From contig NC_083533.1 of NCBI RefSeq assembly GCF_032362555.1, positions 4,283,001 through 4,347,000 of the forward strand: a stretch of 64,000 nt of DNA, given 5' to 3'. The DNA is from Amyelois transitella (Eukaryota; Arthropoda; Insecta; Lepidoptera; Pyralidae). The position numbers were made by a program, and so were the translations under genes. Within the stretch, counting starts at the first letter, position 1. The number at the start of each line of letters is the position of its first letter. The notes under the pieces were generated by a model. The model was given only the letters and a program-made list of their open reading frames with translations, did no database searches and had not been told where the DNA came from. This document shows positions 18,791 to 29,333 of this stretch, one piece after another.

Positions 18791-20541
18791 ATGACAGATG
18801 ACACAATCGACCAAACAATCAAACCTCTTTATGCTGTGTTGCCAACTTATCGCTCTCAGTGCTTTACCTATGTTTTTTTTTACCTTAGACTACAATACAG
18901 TCGTTATCCAAGATCTACCGCTTAAGGTAGTCTGTGTGGCAGTCTTATCTTTTCAAGAGCTGAAATTTAAGACGATATGCCCCATAAAGTCGCGGTATTG
19001 ATCAAAATTGAGCGGGAGATACGAATAATAATACTTATTCGTAGCCTTTGACGCTCAAAACTGGCGCTAGACTTCAAAATGAGAGTTTAAATAAGCGCTA
19101 GACTTCGAAACGAAAGTCTAGTTGGCAACAGTGATATTGCTGTCGGTCAATGTTAGATTCTGTCATCTCATTGTCAATTTAATGTCTTCGAGTCTAGTGA
19201 TGCGAAAGCGAAATAGCTAAATATCAAAATCCAGATTTATATCAAAATCAAATAGAAAATCGTAAGCAGTTTGGCAATAGACAGGTATACGGAAGTTTAA
19301 GCCACCTTAAAGACGAAATCACAACCAAAATTTCTTAATGAAAAATTAAACGAATTGGGCAAATTAGAAAGAAACAATTTTTTTCAGGAAACTGTAAAAA
19401 ATTATACAAGCTGTATGGCTTTTCGGTCACGCACATGTGTATTTTTAGGGTTCCGTACTTAAAAAATAAAAACGGGAATCTATTACTAAGCTTTTGCTGT
19501 CTGTCTGCCACCAGGCTGGGACTTATACACCATGATAGTTAGAGAGAGCTGTGGCTGTAGTACCTATCAGCACCTTTTTGACAATGGGGCTCCTATCCTG
19601 TCGGCGTTTGTACCACAAGAACACCGATGGCGTTCGATAATGGCAGCACCGAGTCTGAGTCCCACCGCAATTCCGAAACTGTCATTGTCCAAGAATGTTC
19701 CGAGATTTGCCGATAGTAGAGTGTGTAGCCATTGACCCGGCTAATGCTCTGAAACAGTAAGGAGCCTAGCGTGGTCATGATCACTTGAAGCACGTTTGAA
19801 TCAAATAGTTACCTCTATTGTCTCTGTACCGTATAATTATAACGGACCATCGCAGAGATTTTGCCTCTGCAATTATTGAATACTACCGTTCCCGCTTTAA
19901 CAACTACTAAAAATTAAAGTATTAAAGGGACGGTCTTCATATAATAAACGTGTCTTTTCATATTTTTTGTTCAAAATTAATAACGATAACAGGTAGACGC
20001 TTAAAATTTACTTAATACATAAGTAAATTTTAAGCGTCTTATAATACATATCTTTCTAAATAAATAATTTAATAAACATAAAGTAATTCTTAACGGGACT
20101 CCAAACCTATGCAACAAAATTGTACTAGTTTTTATGAATTTTTTGGTCGATTTTAATTAACAGTTAGAAACGGGAATATAAAAAAGAGCATATAATAAAC
20201 TTGACGTATCTGACTTGCATTTGGCCGTTTTTTTTTAGTATCTAATATGGAAAATAATTTTATATATATATATTTTTTTTAATTAATAGTCGATGGACTA
20301 CGACGAGACGATCAGCCGGCTATATCACTACACTAGTTGTAATAGTTGTTTCTTGTTTTGTAGATTCAAACTTTTGAAAATAAACAAATTTGGTTTTTAT
20401 TTTACCTATGTTTTATATCTGGTGATAGAACATAACTGTTTATAGATTTTGCTGCGACGAATTTAAATTAATTTATTATAGGTACTTTTACAAAAACATT
20501 TCACTAGGAGATTCAAGCCCGAATATTTTCTTGCAATCAGA
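18791..20541. promoter_or_regulatory. Divergent promoter interval between the piggyBac-derived gene and the ZAD gene
   Basis: About 1.75 kb separates two genes transcribed away from each other. It is comparatively free of SINE-A. Visible structures: a GGGTTCCGTACTTAAAAA repeat remnant at 19447-19515, two imperfect direct copies of CGCTAGACTTC at 19058-19110, and a perfect 20-bp hairpin at 19995-20039. No TATA or initiator can be assigned confidently. Confidence 0.4.
19995..20039. repeat. Perfect 20-bp inverted repeat, 5-base loop
   Basis: Arms AGACGCTTAAAATTTACTTA (19995-20014) and its exact complement (20020-20039) flank ATACA. The lack of any mismatch in noncoding DNA suggests either recent origin or a maintained structure. 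Confidence 0.9.
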
Positions 20542-23500
20542 ATGTCTGCCGGGACTTCCGCCTGTCGAGTCTGTCTGGCGGTCGACGTGCGTTTATTAAC
20601 CATCGGCGGGTCTCTGCAGTTAGTGTATGAGAAGATCACCAGTACTGCAGTGAGTACAACTATATGTGTGATCCAAGAAACTTAATATTTACGCCATAAC
20701 TTTTAGTGCCGTGTGGTTCCCGGCACCAATACAAAAAAGAATAGGACCACTTCATTTCTTTCCCATGGATGTCGTAAAAGGCGACTAAGGGATAGGCTTA
20801 CATACTTTTGATTCTTTTTTTAGGCGATAGTCTAACAACCTGTCACTATTTGGATCTCAATTCCATCATTAAGCCGAGCAGCTGCATGTGGCCATTCAGT
20901 CTTTTCGGGACTATTGGCTCTGTCTACCCGTAAGGGATATAGACGTGACTATATTTTTATGTACCTTTTATTTCAACATCCAGTATGTGGTTTAAAAAAA
21001 TGTTTCAGCTCCACACGGCTGATGGGAGACCCGTGGTGGCCTGTTACCTCTGCTTCGCTCAGCTTAACAAGTGTCGCAAGTTGATGCTCACATCAGCCCG
21101 AGCTGAGAATGTGCTCAATGAGATATTAGATAGACATTCCGAGGTAATTCATTTGTTGACTTCATAAAATGCCGTATGGTTACCGGCACCAATAAAAAAA
21201 CAAAGAATAGGATCACTCCATCTCGTTCCCATGGATGTCGTTAAGGGCGACCAAAGGATAACTTTTAGGCGATGGGCTAGCAACCTGTCACCAAACCGAT
21301 TCGACCACATACAAAAATCACGTCTATATCCCTTGCAGGGTAGACAGAGCCAACAGTCTTGAAAAGACTGATAGACCACATTCAGCTGTTTGGCTTTAAG
21401 ATAGAATTGAGATTGAAATAGTGACAGGTTGCTAGCCCATCGCCTAAAAGAAGAATCCCAAGTTTAGAAGCCTATCTCTTAGTCGCTTTTTACTACATCC
21501 ATTGGAAAGAGATGGAGTGGTCCTATTCTTTTTTTTCTATTAGTGCCGAGAACCACGCGGCATAATTATAAGTCAACCAATGTTGTTAAACCATACGTTT
21601 TGACAATTATTAAGCGATATGAAGTATCCTATAATAATGAATAAAAATTTTGAATTTTATAATATGTAGTGATAAAAAATTTGTTTTGATGCTTACAGAT
21701 TACTCAACAATCGGTGACCACGGTCGACCGCCCGGCTCATGGTCTGAGTTGTGCTCTGAGCTACTCTAGAGCTGAATGTTTGGACAACATACCTTGTGTC
21801 GCTGTGCAAATCAAAACCGAACCAGTGTCTGATGGTGACAATGACACTGGACACGAGGAATGCAATGGTAGCTATACTGTTTTTTATGTATTGTTAATTT
21901 TTCTGAATTTTTTAACTAGAATAATAAGTGTGCCGTGTCATTTCCGGCAGTTTTAAATTAGGACCATTCCATGGCGGCTCATGGATGTCGTAAAAGCCGA
22001 TTAAGGGAGAGGCAAATACCCACATATAATAATTTTCTGTGCCTTATCCTTTTCCATGGATGTCGTGAAAGGCAAGTAAGGGATAGGCTTATAAACTTGA
22101 GACTCTTAAGCAATAAGGCTAGCAACCTGTCACTATTTGAATCTCAATTCAGTCATTAAGCCAAACTGCTGAACGTGACCTTTCTTTGTCTGCCCCGCAA
22201 GTGATTTTATGTAGTACCTATGTATGTTAGTTTTCTTTGCAGTACCGATATTTTAATTTAATTCATTTTTATCAGGAGTGGCTGTCTTCGATGATGATAA
22301 ATATAACTTAATAACTCTAGCGCAGCAACTACACACAGAAGTAGACATAAAAGACGAAGATATTGGGGAAGGTATGTTATAGTTTTTATTATTTTAGAAA
22401 TATAGATATACAAGGAGAGTGTAGTGGGAAAGGTAGGAATGGGAAGACCTAGACGAACGTATCTTGATCAAATTAAGGACGTCCTGGTAAAGGGTCAGGT
22501 CGAGAGTACCCGAAACCGCCGAGCTTGCATGAAGAGAGTTATGAATGAAGGAAGGAAGTGTGCAGAGCTCGTGGCAAGTGGAAAGAGGTAGTCTCTGCCT
22601 ACCCCTCCGGGAAAGAGGCGTGATTTTATGTATGTATGTATGTATATAGAACAAAATTCAAATTTTTATTCATTATTATAGGATACTATCATATCGCTTA
22701 ATACTTAATTGTCAAATTTTTTGGTTTCACAACATTGGTTTGGTTGACGTCAAATAAATAACAATGCATCAGGATAAAAAAAAAATATTGTCTAGCGTCA
22801 CTTGTGTAGGATGTATTTTCGGTCAATATAGTTAATCGTTGGTTTCACTATATTTTTATGTCCACATACATACATACATACATATAATCACGTCTATATC
22901 CCTTGCGGGGTAGACAGAGCCAACAGTCTTGTAACGACTAATAGGCCACGTTCAGCTGTTTGGCTTTAAGATAGAATTGAGATTCAAATAGTGACAGGTT
23001 GCTAGCCCATCGCCTAAAAGAAGAATCCCAAGTTTATAAGCCTACCCCTTAGTCGCCTTTTGCGACATCCATGGGAAAGAGATGGAGTGGTCCTATTCTT
23101 TTTTCTATTCGTGCCGGGAACCACACGGCAATGTATGTATACATATGTCCACAATATTATTAAAGAGAGAAAATTGATATTTATGTATTTTCGTGACGAA
23201 TTAACTCAAAAAATCTCATCATACCGGGATTCGAAACCGGGACATACTGTTTCACAGACAAGCGAACTACCGCTGCGCCACAGAGGCCGTCAAAAGGGGA
23301 ATTATCGCGTCTCGAATCTCAAGGTTAAAAAGGTCGATATGGGTTATCACTAGAGTTAAAATTACACAATACAAGAACTCTTTATTTTACCATATTGAAT
23401 TACAGCAAATATACAAAGACTAGCTGTGCCCGCGACTTCGTCCGCGTGGAATAGTTATATATTTTGGGCCTCATTGAAATAATTTACCCCGTTTTTTATC

Positions 23501-26500
23501 ACATTTTCCATTATTTCTTCGCTCCTAATAGTTGCAGCGTGATGTTATATTGTCTAAAGCCTTCTTTGATAAATGGTCTATTCATCACAAAAATAATTTT
23601 TCAATTCCAACCAGTAGTTCCTGAGATAAGCGCGATCAAACAAACAAACTCTTCAGCTTTATAATATTAGTATAGAAGTATAGATGTTTTAAAAACAAAG
23701 CAGCAAAAGGCGACTTTATTACTAAAAGCGAGATCTTCCAGGTAACCTATAAATTGTGTATAAAACTTCACCCAGAGACAAGATGAAAAGGTGACGCTGA
23801 GTTAACTTATAGCCTATCCTATTGTCAGTATATATCTACATAAATTCCATCATATCTCCTATGTCGGGTCTGCTGAAAGCTTAAATACTTTGACATTTTT
23901 GACATGGTGTTGACATTATTTGTACAGTGTTTACATATCTTATTTTATCTTTATTTATTTGACGAAATATTCGTATTGAAATAATTAGTTTTACATTCAT
24001 TCATGTTTTTTAATGTAGACAATGTGCATTCGTATACAGATTTAAGAGATCTATATAATATTGGTGCGTCCGGTCAAAATGTTGCAGTGTATTTTGTTCC
24101 GCCGCTTCTTTTACACATGCGTTTTGGAAGCGGTAGTAGTTATAATTAGATTTAAGTGATGTGATGCCAATAAGTGATACCTTGTATACAATTTTGAAAA
24201 TAAATCTATTCTCTTTATTTACAGACTCTCCGCAGTCAGCTGAAGAGGCCGACATATGTGATGAGGAATTTGACTCTGAGTTAGATGACCCTATAAGTCT
24301 GACTCAGCAGTGTGGACATTATACAGAGAGGGGCATTAAAGAAGAAGTCAGCGAGGAAGGTATGTAATAACCGTTCGTTGACAACTGTAGTATGGAATTT
24401 TATACATACATACATACATAAAATCACGCCTCTTTCCCGGAGGGGTAGGCAGAGACTACCTATTTTTTACTTGCCACGATCTCTGCATACTTCCTTCGCT
24501 TCATCTACATTCGTAACTCTCTTTAACTGAATTTTATATATTTTATTTATTTATTTACTAATTTATGTACACAGAATATATATATATATATATATATGTA
24601 TATAATACCACATTTTCACATTTAAGTGATAAGCTCCTGTAAATTTAAATATTTTTTAGCTGTCCCGGCAATCGTTGTTTTGCCATATAAATAATTTTTC
24701 TAGTAAAAAAAAATGTTAAGGGTGGACAACCCTTATTACTAAGGGGTATGAAAAATAGATGTTGGCCGATTCTCAGACCTACTCAATATGCTCACAAAAT
24801 TTCATGAGAATCTAGGTTAAGCCGTTTCGGAGGAGTACGGGAACGAACATTGTGACACGAGAATTTTATATAAAATAAGATAAGATTACATTCATACTAG
24901 TTTTTTTTTGTTTGAACGTGCTTATCTCAGGAACTTCTGGTTCGAATTGAAAAATTCTTTTTGTGTTTAATTGACCATTTATCGAGGAAGGCTTTAGGCT
25001 TGTATAACATCACGCTGCAACTATTAGGAGCGAAGAAATAATGGAGAATGTGAAAAAAATCAGGGAAAATTTTTCATCCTTGAGGGCTTCAATGATGCCC
25101 AAGAAGCTAGTAGTGAATAAAGCTTTTATCTATCTATCTGTATGGTGCTGTTCCATTAAGGAACTATTGATAAGAATTTTTATCACTCGATTAATGAATG
25201 AAGTCTTGTATCACACGTTATTACCCGTCACAATGAGAGAATGTCCCGTAAATATTAATTACATACATACATACATATATCATGTCTACATTCCTTGCGG
25301 GGTAGACAGAGCCTACAGTCCTGTAAAGACTGATAGGCCACGTTCAGCTATTTGGCTTTAAGATAGGACTGAGATTCAAATAGTGACAGGTTGCTAGCCC
25401 ATTGCCTATAAGAAGAATCCCAGGTTTATAAGCCTACCCCTTAGTCGGCTTTTACGACATCCATGGGAAAGAAATGGAGTGGTCCTATTCATTTTTGTAT
25501 TGGTGCCGGAAATCACACGGCATATAATATATATTTATTAATTAATTTATTTAATGATAATATCATCGTCAGATGTATGAAAATAAAGTAGCTATTTCCT
25601 TGTGGTACCCGGCAACAATAGAAAAAATAATAGCAGTGATTGTAAAAGAAGATGTCGTAAAAGGTGACTAAGGGAATAGGCTAATATATTTAAAATTCTA
25701 TTTGTATTCGATGGGCTAGCAGCCTGTCACTATTTGAATCTCAATTCTATCATTAAGCCGAACAGCTGAACGTGGCCTATCAGTCTTTTGAAGACTGTCG
25801 GCTCTGTCTACCCCGCAAGGGATATATAAGGGAGTGTACGTGTGATAATTGTTTTTATTTCGGAAATATCTCAAATCGGATCACTTTCAAATTTCTCAGA
25901 TATCGCTTCAAACGATACGTCGGGCGCTGACAGACGAGAAACAGCCGACGGAAGTGCAACCAACAGGAAACGGCGCGAGTCTCGACGGGAATCGACGTCA
26001 CGGACTGCTCATAGATCACACGAGTGTGATTTGTGTCATCGACAATTCAAATGGAGTTCGAATCTGTATAGACACCGTCGAACACACACAGGCGAGAAAC
26101 CTTACGAATGCGAAGTGTGCGAGATGCGGTTCAAACGGAAAGCACATTTGACAGGTCACCTGAGCAGCCATTCAGGTGAGAAACACCACGAGTGCGACGT
26201 GTGCCAGCGCAGGTTCAATCGCAAAGATCAGTTGTCGAATCATCTCAGGGTTCACAGCGGCGAGAAACCTTACGAGTGCAACGTGTGTCATGCCCGTTTT
26301 AATCGAAAAGCTAACTTGATAAGTCATCTGAGAGTCCACGTAGGCGAGAAACGTTACGAATGCAATGTCTGCCAACGGCGGTTTTACGTCAAATCGCATT
26401 TGGTACATCACGTCAGGACCCACACGGGTGAGAAACCTTATCAGTGTGAAGTTTGCAAGCGGCGGTTCAAGAGGAAAGATCATTTGGTTAGTCATATCAG

Positions 26501-26621
26501 AGTGCACAATGATCGGGCTATGTATGAATGTAATGTGTGTCAACGTAATTTTTATAAAAAAGGTTTTTTAGTGAGACATTTTAAGGTTCACACTGGTGAG
26601 CCTTCTTTGTGTACGCCATAG
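20542..26621 (+). CDS. ZAD-C2H2 zinc-finger protein, probable transcription factor
   Basis: Six exons, 20542-20649, 21009-21143, 21699-21867, 22276-22371, 24225-24359 and 25900-26621, join in frame (phases 0,0,1,1,1) into 454 residues. Residues 8-80 form a zinc-finger-associated domain: CRVC in exon 1 and CYLC in exon 2 are its four zinc ligands; ZADs mediate dimerisation in insect factors. A 170-residue acidic linker contains two IKTEP/IKEE-type motifs (VQIKTEPVSD, GIKEEVSEE), which resemble sumoylation sites. The last exon encodes seven tandem C2H2 fingers with TGEKPY-type linkers, from HECDLC to HFKVH, indicating sequence-specific DNA binding in the nucleus. The start is the first ATG, two bases after a possible acceptor (CAATCAG), so an upstream noncoding exon is likely. 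ZAD-C2H2 genes are a large, fast-evolving insect family; the target is unknown. Confidence 0.9.
20706..20954 (+). mobile_element. SINE-A, full length
   Basis: Sense copy, GTGCCGTGTGGTTCCCGG to GACGTGACTATATTTTTAT, in intron 1 of the ZAD gene. Confidence 0.92.
21169..21563. mobile_element. Inverted pair of SINE-A copies
   Basis: A sense head-containing part (21169-21289) is followed by a nearly complete antisense copy (21306-21563), in intron 2 of the ZAD gene, 25 bases after the exon 2 donor. Confidence 0.88.
21930..22235 (+). mobile_element. SINE-A, sense, with internal duplication
   Basis: The CCATGGATGTCGTAAAAG block occurs twice (near 21980 and 22050), so the copy is rearranged or one copy was inserted in another. 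Confidence 0.75.
22408..22650 (+). mobile_element. LINE-A 3' end, sense
   Basis: Encodes the LINE C-terminal stretch GRPRRTYLDQIKDVLVKG and continues, with a small frame break near GAAGGAAGG, to CCGGGAAAGAGGCGTGA and a (TATG)n tail. 37 bases downstream of a ZAD-gene donor. Confidence 0.85.
22680..23400. mobile_element. Repeat III variant, SINE-A and tRNA-SINE fragment
   Basis: 22690-22755 resembles the TTTGGTTTCACAACATTGG variant seen near 31.25 and 58.3 kb. SINE-A antisense at 22865-23133 is nearly complete. A tRNA-SINE antisense fragment (CCGGGATTCGAAACCGGG, CTGCGCCACAGAGGCCGTC) lies at 23212-23292. Confidence 0.8.
23420..23676 (-). mobile_element. Helitron-A, near complete
   Basis: The plus strand begins CTAGCTGTGCCCGCGACTTC and ends AGTATAGA. 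A short deletion removes the TTGAGGGCTTC block. Confidence 0.87.
23677..24062. other. Intron stretch without recognised content
   Basis: Between Helitron-A and repeat III in intron 4 of the ZAD gene I see no family member and no coding frame; it contains AT-rich text with TTTGACATTTTTGACATGG-like direct repeats near 23890. Confidence 0.4.
24063..24218 (+). repeat. Repeat III, sense, feeding into a splice acceptor
   Basis: Runs from ATGTTGCAGTGTATTTTGTT to AATAAATCTATTCTC and is followed at once by TTTATTTACAG, the acceptor of ZAD-gene exon 5 at 24225. The pyrimidine tract of the splice site is the repeat's own tail. Confidence 0.8.
24400..25110. mobile_element. LINE-A end, Helitron-C and truncated Helitron-A
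   Basis: Antisense LINE-A at 24400-24528. AT repeat (TA)n near 24575-24600. Antisense Helitron-C at 24656-24887 (AGCTGTCCCGGCAATCG to GACACGAGAATTTTATAT). Sense Helitron-A at about 24905-25110, which ends CTAG but lacks the GC hairpin. Confidence 0.82.
25261..25830. mobile_element. SINE-A antisense (25261-25522) and sense (25599-25830)
   Basis: Two opposed copies lie in the last ZAD-gene intron. The sense copy's tail ends about 70 bases before the zinc-finger exon acceptor. Confidence 0.88.
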
Positions 26622-27846
26622 CAACGGTTGCCATGGATTTGTTAGTTAAGAAATAATGTCAAGAGTTTATATTTTATTGTCAAATATTTTTAATTTTATT
26701 TCCTATATACTATGTCCGCATGGAAACCCTATCAATCCCGCGGGAACTACGGGATAAAACGTAGCTTATATGTTATTCTGGGTCTTCAGCTACCTACATA
26801 CCAAATTTCATCGTAATCGGTTCAGTAGTTTTTGCGTGAAAGAGTAACAAACATCCATACTGACATACAAACTTTCGCATTTATAATATTAGTAGGATTA
26901 TAGTACCTTTTAAACTGATTATTTCTCACCTCTTTCTCACCTTCTGTAGTGAATAACGTAACGACTATACTTCGTACAGTGAGAAATGTTATCAATGTAA
27001 TAGAATAGATTTATTTTCAAAATCGGATACAAGGTATCACTTTTTGACGTCACATCGCTTAAATCTAATTATAACTACTACCGCTTCCAAAGCGCATGTG
27101 TAGAAGAAGCCGCGGAACAAACTACACTGCAGCATTTTCATCGGATGTCATACGGGTATAGTGATAAGAGGGTGTTATTGAAGCACTCAAGAGCTCATTC
27201 AGTTGTTGAGGGAACAGCGGTTTGACCATGGATTTCGTAAAAGGCGACTAATGAATTTTTTTATAAACTTGGAATTCTTATTTTAATCGATGGACTACAA
27301 ACATGTCACTATTTGAATCTCAATTCTGTCATTAAGCTAAACAGCTGAGCGTGGCCTATCAGATTTCAACGTTGGTTCTGTCTACCCCGCGAGGGATATA
27401 GACGTGATCATATGTATGACCACGTAGTACAAAAGCGAGCAACGTGATAAACTAAGGTGTTTAACTGCAATTTTTAATGACTTAAATGTGTGATCGGAAA
27501 AGGAAAAGATGAAATTTTTATTTTTATAAATTTTACATTTTTAATATTAAATTTGACTCTTTTTGTGTTATGTCTATAATTATATATACAATAAGGAATT
27601 ATTAATTTGTATCTTTATACAATTTAATGATAGTAATATTCGGGCCAAGTTAAGAATTGAGTTTCGTTTGGAACTAAGTAATTATAGGTTTTTTTATAGT
27701 TGCCACATAATAAACCCTGGGTTATCAATTCGGGTCAGAATATCAATAATCATATTTGTATTGTTATTTATCATGTTTTTATTCAATAAATATAATGTTG
27801 GTTAATAAAAAATACAAAGTTTTTTTTTACATAATTCTTTATTTAA
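26622..27846. repeat. 3' flank of the ZAD gene: Helitron-B, repeat III, SINE-A, poly(A) signal
   Basis: Antisense Helitron-B remnant at about 26712-26898 (GTCCGCATGGAAACCCTAT to TATTAGTAGGATT). Antisense repeat III at 27000-27160. Diverged sense SINE-A at 27228-27417. An AT-rich segment follows, with AATAAA at 27785-27790, a plausible transcript end if the UTR crosses these repeats. Confidence 0.65.
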
Positions 27847-28490
27847 GCAGTGTGGTTCCCGCGCACTATAAAGAACCAGTCCATGTCTTTCTCATGGATG
27901 TCGAAAAAGACGACTAAGGGAATAGGGGCATATTTATCAAGTGCAAGTTGCCATGCTGCAAAAACATAGTGCCGAAGAATAGACTCACTCCATCTCGTTC
28001 TCATGGATGTCGTAAAAGGCGACTAAGAGATATGCTTATAAACTTTGGATTCTTTTTTTAATTGATGGGCTAGTAACTATTTGAATCTCAATTATATAGT
28101 AGTTATAATTAGATTTAAGTGATGTGACGTCAATAAGTGATACCTTGTATCCAATTTTGAAAATAAATCTATTCTATTCTTACATTAAGCCAAACAGCTG
28201 AACGTGGCCTATCAGTCTTTTCAAGACTGTAAGCTCTGTCTAAATCCCCGCAAGGGATTTTCACGTGATTACATGTATGTATGCAAAAACATAGTGTGTG
28301 CCGGCTGCTTCTCTTTCCGTGCTGTTTGTGAAAGTCAATTAAGGAAAACACTAATAAACTTGGGATTATTCTTTTAGGCGATGGGCTAGCAACCTGTCAC
28401 TTTCTGAATCTCAATAGAACAGATTGTGACCTTTAGATTTTTTTCAAAACTGTTGGCTCTGTCTACCCCGTAAAGGGATATAGATGTATG
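27847..28490 (+). mobile_element. Array of SINE-A copies with a nested repeat III
   Basis: Partial sense copies start at 27847, 27966 and about 28320. In the second, repeat III (28096-28180) interrupts the block AATCTCAATT..CATTAAGCC, so repeat III inserted after SINE-A. Confidence 0.82.
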
Positions 28491-29333
28491 TGGATGATGG
28501 TTGGATAAATCGATGGAACTTAAAAAAGTTTTATGGGTGTTGTTTTTTAATTTGATATTATTTTTATTATTATACTAATTTTATAATACAATTCATGTCA
28601 CGTTTAGAATCCTACGAAAGTTTTTAGGAACATACACACACATTAACGTATGTATTTTTTTAATATGCATGTGCACTTTATCGCACCACCAACTTAAAGT
28701 TTTTTCCGTTCGGTCAGCTGGTCGACTGGTAGAGAATGACAAACGGCATTAAGTCCGCCTTTTGTAAATTTTTTATTGTGCAATAAAATTTTAAATAAAT
28801 AAATACATAAAATCACTCCTTCTTCCCCGTGGGGTAGGCAGAGACTACATCTTGCCACGATCTCTGCATACTTCCTTCGCTTCATCCACATTCATAACTC
28901 TTCAGAGGAATTTCTTATGAAGTTTATAAATGTGCGGCTATTGTTATTTTATGGTGACATGCGGGCGTATAAAATCGATTTAGCTGGGTCCCATGACTCA
29001 TGAATTTCGTTTGTCCCATACAAGATAGATAACTTTGCCGCGCGCGTTTTACTAGTAGCGCGTCCAGCGCGGTATTTCTTGTAATCGCTTTTCACGTCGG
29101 AGAACTGGGTTCGATTCTCGACAAATGACAGTCCTTTTTTGATGATTTTTGTTTTGTTTTCATTACTTTTTATGGATTTTTTTTTACGTCCACCGAGCGC
29201 CGCTCGGTCACCCAGGTACTGTTCTTTAAAAAAGCTGTCTTTTAGTTTATAAACTTTTGTGTAATACGTGCCATAATGCATACAAGAGTAAAATTCGTTT
29301 TAGAACAACATTTGATCTATAAAAAATTACAGC
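28491..29333. other. 3' flank of zinc-finger gene A
   Basis: Contains a short LINE 3' end (TTAAGTCCGCC to GTGCAATAAAATTT, 28745-28800) and an antisense LINE-A fragment at 28800-28905. Between 28949 and 29281 the minus strand is open for 110 codons, but I see no family signature, domain or splice support, so it is treated as UTR. Confidence 0.45.

Noticed and set aside
25842-25899. Upstream 19 codons of the zinc-finger frame (MIIVFISEIS...)
   Set aside because: They precede the acceptor ATTTCTCAG at 25899; splicing from exon 5 keeps frame exactly at 25900, so this part is intronic.
26615-26636. Everted palindrome CCATAGCAAC-G-GTTGCCATGG at the ZAD gene stop, resembling RFX X-box half-sites
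   Set aside because: Half-site orientation is opposite to that of a functional X-box and it overlaps coding sequence; probably chance.
28949-29281. 110-codon minus-strand frame after zinc-finger gene A
   Set aside because: No domain, no homologous segment in paralogue B, and it follows the gene's stop by 50 bases; treated as UTR.
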